From the NCBI RefSeq assembly GCF_004798705.1, contig NZ_CP039290.1, positions 1,612,001 through 1,676,000 of the forward strand: a stretch of DNA of 64,000 nucleotides, read 5' to 3'. Every line of letters starts with the position of its first letter. Positions within the stretch are counted from its first letter, which is position 1. The position numbers were made by a program, and so were the translations under genes. The DNA is from Arthrobacter sp. PAMC25564 (lineage in GTDB: Bacteria; Actinomycetota; Actinomycetes; Actinomycetales; Micrococcaceae). Below are positions 14,091 to 23,195 of the stretch, one piece after another. The notes under the pieces are model-generated. The model was not told the origin of the DNA and searched no databases. It saw nothing but the letters and a program-made list of their open reading frames with translations.

Positions 14091-15941
14091 ATGTCTGAAC
14101 TCCCGCCCGCGCGTGAGCCCCGGCGCAAGCTTGCGCTGAGGCCCTACGCGCGGGCGGTGGGGCAGGTTCTGCGGGTCAGTTTCCGGGCCTCGCCCGCGGC
14201 CGTGGTCATGAAGGTGGCGGGATCGCTGATCTCGGCGCTGTTGCCGCTCGTCACCACGTATTATGCGGCGCTGACCACCACCTCACTCGCGGCAGCCTAT
14301 TCGGGCAACGCCGCCGCAGGCCAGCAGGCCATCGTCTACGTCATCATCACCGCCGCGCTGGGGCTGTTCTGGGGCGCCTTCAGCAGCGTGGACCGCTACA
14401 TCCAGCAGCTCATGAGCTTCCGGGTGGGCGCGATCGTGGGCGACCTGATGTACGAGCGCTTCCTGGCCCTCGAGTTCTGGCGGTACGACGACAAGGAAAC
14501 TGTCGACCTCTACGACCGCGCCAAGCGCTTCTCCGACTCCTACGCGCGGGTCCTGGACCGCATCGCCGCGATCTTCACCCAGGCGGTCTCCGTAATCCTC
14601 GCCATCGGGGCGCTCCTGCTGGTCAGCTGGTGGATCGCGGTGATCGTCCTGATCGCGATCGTCCCCAGCGTGTACCTGCAGTTCAGGCTCTCCCGCGAGC
14701 AGATCGCCCACTGGAACACCCAGGTCGATTCGCGCCGGCAGCGGCGCATGATCGAAACCAACCTGCTCCGCCCCCAGCACATTGCCGAGATGCGCCTCTA
14801 CGGGATCGTCGGCTACCTGATGGGACTGCGCTCCCGGCTACGGGACGCCGACGAGAAGCGCCGGCTGGACTTCCAGAAACGCTACATTCCCAAGCAGCTC
14901 GCGGCGGATGCCTTGCAGTACGGCGCCGAGGTGGTGTCGCTGATCTGGGTGGTAGGCCAGATCATCGCGCGGGCCCAGCCCGTCGGGCAGTTCCTCTACA
15001 TCCAGCAGATCGTCAGCCGTGCCCTGTCCACGGCAAACAACCTTGTCTCCTCGCTCAGCTCGATCGACGAGGACCTGGCAAACTTGACGGATTACGAACT
15101 GTTCATGGCACTCCCGGTGCATTCCAGCCACGCCCCGCCGCTGCTGCAGGCCCCGAAGACTGTGGAATTGCGGGACATCCGGTTCACCTACACGGGCAGC
15201 GAACTCGAGGTCATCAAGGGCATTTCCCTGACCATCCGGGAAGGCCAGCACATTGCAATCGTAGGGGAGAACGGCGCGGGCAAGTCCACCCTGATCCGTA
15301 TCCTCGCCGGCCTCTACCGGCCGGATTCCGGGCAGGTGCTGCTCGACGGCGTTGACCTCGCCGGCGTCGACGTCAAGTCCTGGCACCGGCATCTCGCAGT
15401 GCTCAGCCAGGAGTTCCTCAAATACGAGTTCGCGACGGCAGCGGAGAACATCTTCTTCGGCGACGTGGACGCGCCCCGCGATGACGGCCGGATCCGCAGG
15501 GCCGCCGCCGACGCGGAAGCCCTGGAGTTCATCAACAAGCTGCCCAACGGGCTGGACAACCACGTCAGCAACTGGATGGAGGACCCGCGCGGCCGGAAGG
15601 GAAGCGGCCTCTCCGGCGGCCAATGGCAGCGGCTCGCGATGGCCCGGAACTTCTACCGCAACGCCCCGTTCATGGTCATGGACGAGCCCACCTCGGCCAT
15701 CGATGCGCTGGCCGAACACCGGATCTTCACCCGGCTCTTCGCCGACCGCAGCAGCACCATGATCGCCATCAGCCACCGGTTGGCCACGATCGAGAAGGCC
15801 GATGTGGTCTACATGCTGGAGGACGGCAGGATCGTGGAACAGGGCACGCACAAGGAACTCGTGGCGCTGCGCGGCCGGTACTTCCGGATGTTCGAATCCC
15901 AGCTGACAGCCGTGGAGACCGGTGACGCCAGCGCGGAGTGA
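14091..15941 (+). CDS. ABC exporter, fused permease and ATPase
   Basis: A 616-residue half-transporter. Six membrane helices fill about residues 30-320 and the ATPase domain follows: Walker A GENGAGKST (392-400), signature LSGGQWQ (about 508), Walker B FMVMDEPTSAID and the switch His in ISHRL. It should work as a homodimer that exports a lipid, peptide or drug; nothing in the sequence names the substrate. It sits alone between guaB and guaB3, with no partner half-transporter or peptide gene next to it. The -10 box six bases before the ATG supports this start. Confidence 0.88.
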   Translation: MSELPPAREPRRKLALRPYARAVGQVLRVSFRASPAAVVMKVAGSLISALLPLVTTYYAALTTTSLAAAYSGNAAAGQQAIVYVIITAALGLFWGAFSSVDRYIQQLMSFRVGAIVGDLMYERFLALEFWRYDDKETVDLYDRAKRFSDSYARVLDRIAAIFTQAVSVILAIGALLLVSWWIAVIVLIAIVPSVYLQFRLSREQIAHWNTQVDSRRQRRMIETNLLRPQHIAEMRLYGIVGYLMGLRSRLRDADEKRRLDFQKRYIPKQLAADALQYGAEVVSLIWVVGQIIARAQPVGQFLYIQQIVSRALSTANNLVSSLSSIDEDLANLTDYELFMALPVHSSHAPPLLQAPKTVELRDIRFTYTGSELEVIKGISLTIREGQHIAIVGENGAGKSTLIRILAGLYRPDSGQVLLDGVDLAGVDVKSWHRHLAVLSQEFLKYEFATAAENIFFGDVDAPRDDGRIRRAAADAEALEFINKLPNGLDNHVSNWMEDPRGRKGSGLSGGQWQRLAMARNFYRNAPFMVMDEPTSAIDALAEHRIFTRLFADRSSTMIAISHRLATIEKADVVYMLEDGRIVEQGTHKELVALRGRYFRMFESQLTAVETGDASAE

Positions 15942-16022
15942 CGCCGGCAGTGAGCGGTGATTTGCCGGAGATGGCCGCTGTCCTGCGTCGTATTCCGGCC
16001 AGATGTGGCAAAGGGGCGAGGG

Positions 16023-16039
16023 CCGGCTCCGGGAGCCGG
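16023..16039 (+). repeat. Palindrome between the ABC exporter and guaB3
   Basis: CCGGCTCC and GGAGCCGG around a single G make a perfect 8-bp inverted repeat, 34 bases upstream of the guaB3 -10 box. It could end transcription from the ABC gene or be an operator; no T-run follows. Confidence 0.3.
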
Positions 16040-16072
16040 GCGGCCCATCGGCATCAGGTCCCTTCACTGGGA

Positions 16073-16078
16073 TAACCT
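16073..16078 (+). promoter_or_regulatory. -10 box for leaderless guaB3
   Basis: TAACCT ends six bases before the GTG at 16085. No ribosome binding site fits this start. Confidence 0.5.
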
Positions 16079-16084
16079 AGAGCA

Positions 16085-17221
16085 GTGACTTACGAGATTG
16101 AGATTGGCCTTGGCAAGCGTGGGCGTCGTGCCTACTCCCTGGATGACCTTGCGATCGTCCCCAACCGGCGTACCCGTGACCCCAAGGACGTGTCCGTCTC
16201 CTGGCAGATCGATGCCTACATGTTCGACATGCCGGTCATCGCCGCACCGATGGATTCGGCCATGTCCCCGGAAACCGTCATCGCCCTGGGCCGCCTCGGC
16301 GGACTCGGCGTGCTCGACCTCGAGGGCCTGTGGACCCGCTATGAGGACCCGCAGTCCGTCCTGGACGAGATCGCCGCCCTCGCCGACGAGACCAACAGCC
16401 CGGCCGTCACCCGCCGCATGCAGGAGCTCTACAAGGCGCCCATCCAGCCCGGGCTGATCACCTCGCGGCTCGCCGAGATCCGCGCCGCCGGGGTCACCGT
16501 CGCCGGCTCGCTCACTCCGCAGCGGACCCAGGAACACTACAAGACCGTCGTGGCCGCCGGCGTCGACATCTTCGTGATCCGCGGCACCACCGTCTCGGCC
16601 GAGCACGTCTCCAAGGACCACGAACCGCTGAACCTCAAGCAGTTCATCTACGAACTCGACGTCCCCGTGATTGTCGGCGGAGCGGCCGGCTACACCCCGG
16701 CCCTGCACCTCATGCGGACCGGTGCCGCCGGCGTCCTGGTCGGGTTCGGCGGGGGAGCCACCACCACCACCCGGCGTGCACTCGGGATCCATTCGCCGAT
16801 GGCCTCCGCCATCTCCGACGTCGCCGCAGCCCGCCGCGACTACATGGACGAGTCCGGCGGACGCTACGTGCACGTGATCGCCGACGGCGGCATGGGCGTC
16901 TCGGGCGACATCGTCAAGGCCATCGCGATGGGCGCCGACGCCGTGATGCTGGGCAGCGCACTGGCCCGCGCCGCGGAAGCCCCCGGCAAGGGCTGGCACT
17001 GGGGCCAGGAAGCGCACCACCTCGAACTTCCCCGCGGCGACAGGGTCAACGTGGGCACCGTGGGACCGCTCGAAGAGGTACTCTTCGGGCCCGGACACCA
17101 CACCAACGGCACATCCAACCTGATCGGTGCGCTGCGCCGTTCGATGGCGACCACCGGCTACTCGGACCTGAAGGAATTCCAGCGCGTCGACGTCGTCGTT
17201 TCGCCCTACGCGGGGAACTGA
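16085..17221 (+). CDS. guaB3: GuaB3 family IMP dehydrogenase-related protein
   Basis: A 378-residue TIM-barrel protein related to guaB and GMP reductase but without CBS domains. GLGKRGRRAYSLDDLAIVPNRRTRD is the GuaB3 start, and VHVIADGGMGVSGDIVKAIAMGADAVMLGS is the phosphate-binding region. The loop that carries the catalytic Cys in IMP dehydrogenase (GPGSICTTR in guaB of this window) reads GFGGGATTTTR here, so the Cys is a Thr. Members of this family occur next to guaB in many actinobacteria. A purine-nucleotide role is likely, but ordinary IMP dehydrogenase chemistry is doubtful for this copy. Confidence 0.88.
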   Translation: MTYEIEIGLGKRGRRAYSLDDLAIVPNRRTRDPKDVSVSWQIDAYMFDMPVIAAPMDSAMSPETVIALGRLGGLGVLDLEGLWTRYEDPQSVLDEIAALADETNSPAVTRRMQELYKAPIQPGLITSRLAEIRAAGVTVAGSLTPQRTQEHYKTVVAAGVDIFVIRGTTVSAEHVSKDHEPLNLKQFIYELDVPVIVGGAAGYTPALHLMRTGAAGVLVGFGGGATTTTRRALGIHSPMASAISDVAAARRDYMDESGGRYVHVIADGGMGVSGDIVKAIAMGADAVMLGSALARAAEAPGKGWHWGQEAHHLELPRGDRVNVGTVGPLEEVLFGPGHHTNGTSNLIGALRRSMATTGYSDLKEFQRVDVVVSPYAGN

Positions 17222-17293
17222 GACCCCTGCCCATCCGGACCACTTGGACGTAGTCTGGTGCCCTACGAGGTTTGATCCGGATGGAGGCGTGAA

Positions 17294-19045
17294 ATGAACA
17301 GTTTTCCTGGCGGTTCTCCCGTGCCCGGTGGTGCTCTGGGGCCTGAGCAGCGCGAAGCTTCAATCGCAGTCCTCCAGGGCACCAACGAGCCGGGCAAGGA
17401 ACTCGACATCCTGATCGTCGGCGGCGGCATCGTCGGCGCAGGCTCCGCCCTGGACGCGATCACCCGCGGGCTGAGCGTCGGCATCGTGGAGGCCAACGAC
17501 TGGGCCGCGGGCACCTCGTCGCGGTCCTCGAAACTGATCCACGGCGGCCTGCGCTACCTGGAGATGCTCGACTTCGCCCTGGTCAAAGAGGCACTGCACG
17601 AGCGCGGACTGATCCTCTCGGTCCTCGCCCCGCACCTTGCCCGGCCTGTCCCGTTCCTGTACCCCTTGACGAGGCCCTTCCTGGAGCGGCCGTATGTCGG
17701 CGCCGGGATCGCCCTGTACGACGTCATGTCCATCACTGGCGGGCACAGCCGCGGGGTGCCCTTCCACAAGCACCTGAGCCGCCGCGGGACCCTCCGCGCC
17801 GCGCCGAGCCTCAAGGACGACGCCTTCGTAGGGTCCATCCGCTACTACGACGGCCAGGTCGACGACGCCAAATACGTGGCCAACCTCGTCCGCACCGCCG
17901 CGCACTACGGTGCCCACGCGGTCAACCAGATGTCCGTCGTGGACTTCCTCCGCGAAGGCGAACGCGTCGTCGGGGCCAAGGTGGTCAACCACGAGGATGG
18001 CTCCAGCTTCAACATCCGGGCCAAGCAGGTCATCAACGCCACCGGGGTCTGGACCGACGAGACCCAGGCCATGGTGACGGACCGCGGCCAGCTCAAGGTG
18101 CGCGCCTCCAAGGGCATCCATCTCGTGGTGCCCCGGGACCGTGTCCAGTCGACCGTCGGGCTGATCCTGCGGACCGAGAAGTCCGTGCTGTTCGTCATCC
18201 CGTGGGGCCGGCACTGGATCATTGGCACCACCGACACCGACTGGCACCTGGACAAAGCCCATCCCGCGGCGTCCAGCAAGGACATCGACTACCTCCTGGA
18301 GCACGTTAATAAGGTCCTCAAGCGCCCGCTCACCCGCGAGGACGTCGAAGGCGTCTATGCCGGCCTGCGCCCGCTGCTGGCAGGGGAGAACGAATCCACC
18401 GCAAAACTCTCCCGCGAACACGTGGTGGCGCACCCGGTGCCGGGACTCGTCGTCGTGGCCGGCGGCAAGTGGACGACCTACCGGGTCATGGCCAAGGATG
18501 CCGTGGACGAGGCGACGCGGAGCATGGACGAGCGTGTCCCGCCCAGCTGCACGGATTCCATTCCGTTGCTCGGTGCCAGCGGCTTCAAGGCCGCGTGGAA
18601 CAAGCGGAACCGGATGGCGGAGGAGACCGGCGTCCACGTGGCGCGGATCGAGCACCTGCTCAACCGCTACGGCTCCATGGCCGCCGAGGTGCTGGCGCTC
18701 ATCACCGCAAACCCGGAGCTGGGCGAACCGTTGCCGGGAGCCGATGACTATCTGGCGGCCGAGGCCGTCTACGCCGCCACGCACGAAGGTGCCCGCCACG
18801 TGCAGGATGTGCTGACCCGCCGAACCCGGATCTCGATCGAGTCGTGGGACCGGGGTGTCTCTGCCGCCCCCGTAGTCGCTAAACTGATGGCAGACGTTCT
18901 CGGCTGGAGCGATGCGCAGCGCGAGGGCGAAATCAAGCACTACCTGGCACGGGTCGACGCCGAACGGCTGAGCCAGCAGCAACCGGACGACGAATCCGCC
19001 GACGCAGCACGAATGGGCGTGGAGGATATCGTTCCGTTGCGTTGA
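17294..19045 (+). CDS. glpD: Glycerol-3-phosphate dehydrogenase, FAD-dependent
   Basis: A 583-residue membrane-associated flavoprotein that oxidises glycerol 3-phosphate to dihydroxyacetone phosphate and feeds electrons to quinones. The FAD loop DILIVGGGIVGAGSALDA lies near residues 37-54, followed by SSRSSKLIHGGLRYLE, a family signature. PWGRHWIIGTTDTDW and GGKWTTYRVMAKDAVD are further conserved blocks, and the C-terminal domain is helical. GGATGGAGG lies about 8-14 bases before the ATG. TAGTCT some 45 bases upstream may be its -10 box. No glycerol kinase or facilitator gene is adjacent; a PTS EIIA gene follows. Confidence 0.95.
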   Translation: MNSFPGGSPVPGGALGPEQREASIAVLQGTNEPGKELDILIVGGGIVGAGSALDAITRGLSVGIVEANDWAAGTSSRSSKLIHGGLRYLEMLDFALVKEALHERGLILSVLAPHLARPVPFLYPLTRPFLERPYVGAGIALYDVMSITGGHSRGVPFHKHLSRRGTLRAAPSLKDDAFVGSIRYYDGQVDDAKYVANLVRTAAHYGAHAVNQMSVVDFLREGERVVGAKVVNHEDGSSFNIRAKQVINATGVWTDETQAMVTDRGQLKVRASKGIHLVVPRDRVQSTVGLILRTEKSVLFVIPWGRHWIIGTTDTDWHLDKAHPAASSKDIDYLLEHVNKVLKRPLTREDVEGVYAGLRPLLAGENESTAKLSREHVVAHPVPGLVVVAGGKWTTYRVMAKDAVDEATRSMDERVPPSCTDSIPLLGASGFKAAWNKRNRMAEETGVHVARIEHLLNRYGSMAAEVLALITANPELGEPLPGADDYLAAEAVYAATHEGARHVQDVLTRRTRISIESWDRGVSAAPVVAKLMADVLGWSDAQREGEIKHYLARVDAERLSQQQPDDESADAARMGVEDIVPLR

Positions 19046-19064
19046 CAGGCTCCGCCGATCCGTT

Positions 19065-19081
19065 GCGCTCATCATGAGCGC
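19065..19081 (+). promoter_or_regulatory. Perfect 17-base palindrome upstream of PTS EIIA
   Basis: GCGCTCAT, one C, then ATGAGCGC. It lies between the glpD stop and the EIIA start (42 bases before it). It could be a repressor operator or a short attenuator; there is no T-run after it. Confidence 0.4.
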
Positions 19082-19122
19082 TCCGGGCGGCGTACACCGT
19101 TGCCACTTCGAAGGGACACCAC

Positions 19123-19611
19123 TTGGCGGAACCACTGGACCGGTATGACGCCGGCCTCACCACCCCCGAGATGGTGATCCTGGAGCTTGACGCCACCGAC
19201 AAACTGGACGCCACGGCCCAGCTCGCGGAACGGATGCATGCCGCGGGCCGGATCTCCGACCTCGAAGGATTCCTCAAGGATGTCAGCGCTCGCGAGCATC
19301 AGCTGGCCACCGGACTCCCGGGCGGCATCGGGCTGCCGCACGCCCGCAGCGAGCTCGTGTCGCGGACCTCGATCGCGGTGGGCATCACGAAGTATGGCAA
19401 GGCCCTCGACTTCGGCGCCGCTGATGGCCCCGCCACGGTCATCCTGCTGATCGCGACCCCGGCCAGCTCCTTCTCCGACCACCTCGAGGTGCTGGCGACG
19501 CTGGCGCGCTCGCTGTCCAAGGAATCGTTCCGCGAGTCGCTGCGCCGGGCCTACGACCCCGAGGTGATCGCCGAACTCATCAACTCCAGCCTGGTGTTCT
19601 TCGATCACTAG
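19123..19611 (+). CDS. PTS EIIA component, fructose/mannitol type
   Basis: A 162-residue single-domain EIIA of the fructose-mannitol family, which accepts phosphate from HPr on a histidine and passes it to an EIIB or serves as a regulator. The phosphorylation site is His73 in GIGLPHARS. TTG is the likely start, with GAAGGGA a few bases upstream. No EIIB, EIIC, HPr or EI gene lies next to it, so this is an orphan EIIA; its position directly after glpD invites a regulatory link to glycerol metabolism, which is only inference. Confidence 0.88.
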   Translation: MAEPLDRYDAGLTTPEMVILELDATDKLDATAQLAERMHAAGRISDLEGFLKDVSAREHQLATGLPGGIGLPHARSELVSRTSIAVGITKYGKALDFGAADGPATVILLIATPASSFSDHLEVLATLARSLSKESFRESLRRAYDPEVIAELINSSLVFFDH

Positions 19612-19620
19612 GGATTGGGG

Positions 19621-19856
19621 CAGGCCCTTTCGTGTCGACTCCGTCGCCACGCAGGGACCCTGCTGCCCCACTCCGGGGGCAGGCCCTTTCGTGTCGACTC
19701 CGTCGCCACGCAGGGACCCTGCTGCCCCACTCCGGGGGCAGGCCCTTTCGTGTCGACTCCGCCGCCACGCAGGGACCCTGCTGCCCCACTCCGGGGGCAG
19801 GCCCTTTCGTGTCGACTCCGCCGCCACGCAGGGACCCTGCTGCCCCACTCCGGGGC
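19621..19856 (+). repeat. Four tandem copies of a 59-bp repeat
   Basis: Units at 19621-19679, 19680-19738, 19739-19797 and 19798-19856 (the last one base shorter). Copies 1 and 2 read CCGTCGCC where copies 3 and 4 read CCGCCGCC; otherwise they are almost identical. Each unit contains the palindrome GCAGGGACCCTGC and is flanked by GGGGCAG and CTGCCCC, which can pair. The unit length is not a multiple of three and no start or ribosome site fits, so the array is probably noncoding. It fills the gap between EIIA and SURF1. Confidence 0.92.
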
Positions 19857-19916
19857 AGCAGGCCACTCCCGGGACCCGATTCCCAACGCGTTTCGTTGTT
19901 CTACACGCCGACGAAG

Positions 19917-19922
19917 TACGGT
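19917..19922 (+). promoter_or_regulatory. -10 box for leaderless SURF1 gene
   Basis: TACGGT ends six bases before the GTG at 19929, just after the 59-bp repeat array. Confidence 0.5.
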
Positions 19923-19928
19923 TAAGGG

Positions 19929-20831
19929 GTGCTGAAAACTGCCCTCAAACCCCGCTGGATCGCAGGCCTTGTGTTTGCGATCGCCATTTCGGGGGTCTTT
20001 GTGCTGCTGAGCCAGTGGCAGTTCGGCCGCTCGACCCAGTCGGAGGTTCCGGCCAGCACCACGACCGAGGAGCTCAAACCGCTCACCGCCGCCCTGCGGC
20101 CGGGGGAGTTCTTCCACGGTTCGGTCGCCGACCAGATGATCTCCGCTACCGGGAGTTATGATCCGCAGAAACAGGTCCTCGTCCCGGACCGCCTGAACGA
20201 CGGCGCGAAGGGCTACTGGATAGTCTCAGCGTTCGCCGTCAAGGATGCCCCTGTCCTGACGGGAGCCGGCGCCTCCGCCCAGACCTGGATCCCCGTGGCA
20301 CGCGGCTGGGTGGCGGATCCGGCGGATGCCGTGGCACCGCCGTCGGGCATCATTGAACTGACCGGACGGCTGCTGCCGTCCGAAGCACCGCTGCCGGCAA
20401 CCGACCCCGGCCCCGGGCGCGCAACCGCCGTATCCGTCGCGGAACTCATCAACGTCTGGGACGTCAGCAGCTACCCCGGCTTTGTCGCCGCGGGCTCCGA
20501 ACGGTCAGGGAACGCCGACGTCGGCGCGGTTGCCGTCTCGCGCGGCGGTGTCAAGCCGCTGAACGTCGGGCCCCAGCCCCCCGCCCAGAAGGTCAACTGG
20601 CTGAATCTCTTCTATTCCGTGGAATGGGTCGTCTTCGCCGGATTCGCGCTGTTTATCTGGTGGCGCCTGGTGAAGGACGACTACCGCCGCGGCCTGGAGG
20701 ACGCACTCGACGCAGCCGAGGCGGCCGCCGCCGGCCGGAAGCCCGAAGGGGAGCCCGACGGCGGGGAGCCAACCGGGACCAGCACGAATACCAGCAACCG
20801 CAACACAACAGACCCGAAGGTGCAATCATGA
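19929..20831 (+). CDS. SURF1 family cytochrome oxidase assembly protein
   Basis: A 300-residue membrane protein of the SURF1/Shy1 family, which helps assemble the aa3 cytochrome c oxidase, probably in haem insertion. One helix lies near the N-terminus (about residues 11-30) and one near 225-245 (FYSVEWVVFAGFALFIWW), with the extracytoplasmic domain between them. QWQFGR after the first helix and the YSVEW motif before the second are family marks. The C-terminal 50 residues are polar and low in complexity. The stop overlaps the ATG of the DUF3817 gene (ATGA), so the two are coupled. Confidence 0.9.
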   Translation: MLKTALKPRWIAGLVFAIAISGVFVLLSQWQFGRSTQSEVPASTTTEELKPLTAALRPGEFFHGSVADQMISATGSYDPQKQVLVPDRLNDGAKGYWIVSAFAVKDAPVLTGAGASAQTWIPVARGWVADPADAVAPPSGIIELTGRLLPSEAPLPATDPGPGRATAVSVAELINVWDVSSYPGFVAAGSERSGNADVGAVAVSRGGVKPLNVGPQPPAQKVNWLNLFYSVEWVVFAGFALFIWWRLVKDDYRRGLEDALDAAEAAAAGRKPEGEPDGGEPTGTSTNTSNRNTTDPKVQS

Positions 20832-21340
20832 TCGAGCCCCAGCCGGCCATCCAGCCGCAGCAGTCCAATGGAGCGGGAACAGCCGCCGGCCGGAAGCGCC
20901 GCTTCGGCGGTACCGAGGCCCAGATCCGTTCCGCCCTGAAGTTCTACAAGGTCATGGCCTACCTGACCGGATCCATGCTGCTCCTGCTCTGTGCCGAGCT
21001 GGTCACCCGGTACGCCTTCGGACAGTACCTCTTCGCGGGCGGCACCAACGCCCTCACCGGCCAGCCGTTCGGCCTGGGATTCGCCGACGCCGAGCCGGCG
21101 GGAGTGATCGGGGGAGTGAACCTTTCGGTCACGATCCTGATCGTGCATGGCTGGATGTACGTTGTGTACCTGATTTCCAACTTCCGCCTGTGGTCCCTGA
21201 TGCGCTGGCCGTTCGGCAAGCTCGTCCTTTTGGCGCTGGGCGGCGTTGTGCCGTTCCTGTCCTTCTTTGTGGAGAAGAAGTTCCACGCCGAGGTGGAGGC
21301 CGAGCTGGCCGCGAACCCGCAGGCACCGCAGCGCTACTGA
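20828..21340 (+). CDS. DUF3817 membrane protein
   Basis: A 170-residue protein with three or four membrane helices (around residues 43-62, 95-115 and 125-145) and a polar, Gln-rich N-terminus. The order SURF1 - DUF3817 - guaA is common in this group of actinobacteria. Function unknown. The ATG at 20828 overlaps the SURF1 stop, which selects it over the open frame from 20624. The KFYKVMAYLTGSML start of the first helix and HGWMYVVYLISNFRLW are the conserved parts. Confidence 0.85.
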   Translation: MIEPQPAIQPQQSNGAGTAAGRKRRFGGTEAQIRSALKFYKVMAYLTGSMLLLLCAELVTRYAFGQYLFAGGTNALTGQPFGLGFADAEPAGVIGGVNLSVTILIVHGWMYVVYLISNFRLWSLMRWPFGKLVLLALGGVVPFLSFFVEKKFHAEVEAELAANPQAPQRY

Positions 21341-21459
21341 GTTTTCGGCCCCGGGGCGTCGGCCGCCGTCGGGCGTCCGTAATGTGAGTTCGCTTACCTG
21401 GGGGCCCGGATACGGTGCCGCCCGGACTTCGCAATGTGCGGCCGGGCGGCGGCGCAAAG

Positions 21460-21465
21460 TAGGCT
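21460..21465 (+). promoter_or_regulatory. -10 box for leaderless guaA
   Basis: TAGGCT is followed by AGGGGG and then the GTG at 21472, the same spacing and box as in front of the ABC exporter at 14091. Confidence 0.55.
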
Positions 21466-21471
21466 AGGGGG

Positions 21472-23061
21472 GTGACTACTCCCACTGCATCCCAGACGTC
21501 CCACAGGCCGGTGCTGGTTGTTGACTACGGTGCCCAGTACGCGCAGCTGATCGCCCGCCGCGTCCGGGAAGCGAATGTGTATTCGGAAGTGGTTCCGCAT
21601 ACCTACAGCACCGAGCAACTGCTGGCCAGGAACCCCGCCGCCATCATCCTCTCCGGCGGCCCCGCAAGCGTGTACGCCGAAGGCGCCCCGAGCGTCGGCG
21701 CAGACCTGTTCGAGGCCGGGGTTCCGGTCTTCGGAATCTGCTACGGCTTCCAGGCCATGGCCAACGCCCTTGGCGGCAAGGTGGCCAGGACCGGACTGCG
21801 TGAATACGGCGCCACCGAGACCACCACCATCGGCGAAGGCCGCAGCATCCTCGAGGGCATGCCCCAGCACCAGAGCACCTGGATGAGCCACGGCGACTCC
21901 GTGCACGACGCTCCCGAGGGCTTCGAGGTCCTAGCGACGACGGCGGGCGCCGACGTCGCCGCCTTCGCCAACGAGGAAAAGCGCCTTTACGGGGTCCAGT
22001 GGCACCCCGAGGTGAAGCACTCGGCCTACGGCCAGCAGGTCCTGGAGAACTTCCTGTTCAAGGGCGCCGGGCTCGAGCCGAACTGGACCACGGGCAACAT
22101 CCTCGAAGAGCAGGTCGAGCGGATCCGCGCACAGATCGGCGATGCCCGGGTCATCTGCGGCCTTTCCGGCGGCGTTGATTCCGCCGTCGCCGCGGCCCTC
22201 GTGCAGCGTGCCGTCGGCGAACAGCTGACCTGCGTCTTCGTGGACCACGGCCTGCTGCGCGAAGGCGAAGCCGAACAGGTGGAACGCGACTTCGTAGCCG
22301 CGACGGGCGTCAAGCTCTATGTCGCCAACGAGCAGGAGCGCTTCCAGAGCGCACTGGCCGGTGTCAGCGACCCGGAGACGAAGCGCAAGATCATCGGCCG
22401 CGAATTCATCCGCGCCTTCGAGGAAGCCGAACAGGCCATCATCGCCGAGGCGGCCGCGCACGGCGAAAAGATCAGGTTCCTCGTGCAGGGCACCCTGTAC
22501 CCGGACGTCGTCGAATCCGGCGGCGGCGAAGGTGCCGCAAACATCAAGAGCCACCACAACGTGGGCGGCCTGCCGGAAGACCTGCAGTTCGAACTCGTCG
22601 AACCGCTGCGCGCCCTGTTCAAGGACGAGGTCCGCGCCGTCGGTGCCCAGCTTGGCCTGCCGCAGGAAATCGTCGGACGCCAGCCCTTCCCCGGCCCCGG
22701 CCTCGGCATCCGGATCGTCGGCGAGGTCACCAAGGAGCGGCTTGACCTGCTGCGCAAGGCTGACGCGATCGCGCGCGCCGAACTGACCGCGGCAGGACTG
22801 GACGACGAGGTGTGGCAGATGCCGGTTGTCCTGCTGGCCGATGTCCGCAGCGTCGGTGTCCAGGGCGACGGCCGCACCTACGGCCACCCGATCGTGTTGC
22901 GTCCCGTGTCGTCGGAAGACGCCATGACCGCGGACTGGTCGCGGCTGCCCTACGATCTGCTGGCCAGGATCTCCAACCGGATCACCAACGAGGTGGACGG
23001 CGTCAACCGCGTGGTGCTCGATGTGACCAGCAAACCGCCGGGAACCATCGAGTGGGAATAG
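21472..23061 (+). CDS. guaA: GMP synthase (glutamine-hydrolysing)
   Basis: A 529-residue enzyme that aminates XMP to GMP with glutamine and ATP. The N-terminal glutamine amidotransferase domain has Cys90 in VFGICYGFQ and the His/Glu pair in GVQWHPEV. The ATP-pyrophosphatase loop is SGGVDS (232-237). The C-terminal dimerisation domain ends with KPPGTIEWE, the strictly conserved GuaA tail. The GTG start is selected by N-terminal length and by the -10 box six bases upstream. With guaB and guaB3 it completes the branch from IMP to GMP. Confidence 0.97.
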   Translation: MTTPTASQTSHRPVLVVDYGAQYAQLIARRVREANVYSEVVPHTYSTEQLLARNPAAIILSGGPASVYAEGAPSVGADLFEAGVPVFGICYGFQAMANALGGKVARTGLREYGATETTTIGEGRSILEGMPQHQSTWMSHGDSVHDAPEGFEVLATTAGADVAAFANEEKRLYGVQWHPEVKHSAYGQQVLENFLFKGAGLEPNWTTGNILEEQVERIRAQIGDARVICGLSGGVDSAVAAALVQRAVGEQLTCVFVDHGLLREGEAEQVERDFVAATGVKLYVANEQERFQSALAGVSDPETKRKIIGREFIRAFEEAEQAIIAEAAAHGEKIRFLVQGTLYPDVVESGGGEGAANIKSHHNVGGLPEDLQFELVEPLRALFKDEVRAVGAQLGLPQEIVGRQPFPGPGLGIRIVGEVTKERLDLLRKADAIARAELTAAGLDDEVWQMPVVLLADVRSVGVQGDGRTYGHPIVLRPVSSEDAMTADWSRLPYDLLARISNRITNEVDGVNRVVLDVTSKPPGTIEWE

Positions 23062-23068
23062 CATTGTG

Positions 23069-23097
23069 AATGGCCGGCCTCGTCGAGGCCGGCCATT
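23069..23097 (+). terminator. Hairpin after guaA
   Basis: A perfect 13-bp stem (AATGGCCGGCCTC and its complement) with a three-base loop, eight bases after the guaA stop. The following sequence is CGTTTCAC, so the T-run is weak. Confidence 0.7.
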
Positions 23098-23182
23098 CGT
23101 TTCACTCCCAAATTACTCCCGAATTCTGGTTCAATTTGCTCCGCGCCAGTGTTGCGGTGCCTCACCGGGCCCTGATTCGGGC

Positions 23183-23188
23183 TACCCT
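23183..23188 (+). promoter_or_regulatory. -10 box for the DUF4011-like gene
   Basis: TACCCT ends seven bases before the ATG at 23196, fitting leaderless transcription and arguing for that start. Confidence 0.4.
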
Positions 23189-23195
23189 CGAATGC

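Noticed and set aside
19621..19856. CRISPR array
   Set aside because: The 59-bp units are directly adjacent and near identical; there are no unique spacers between repeats and no cas genes in the window.
19615..20161. A coding frame through the 59-bp repeats on either strand
   Set aside because: The unit length shifts the frame at each copy, no ribosome site fits, and the translated text is just the same motif in rotating frames.
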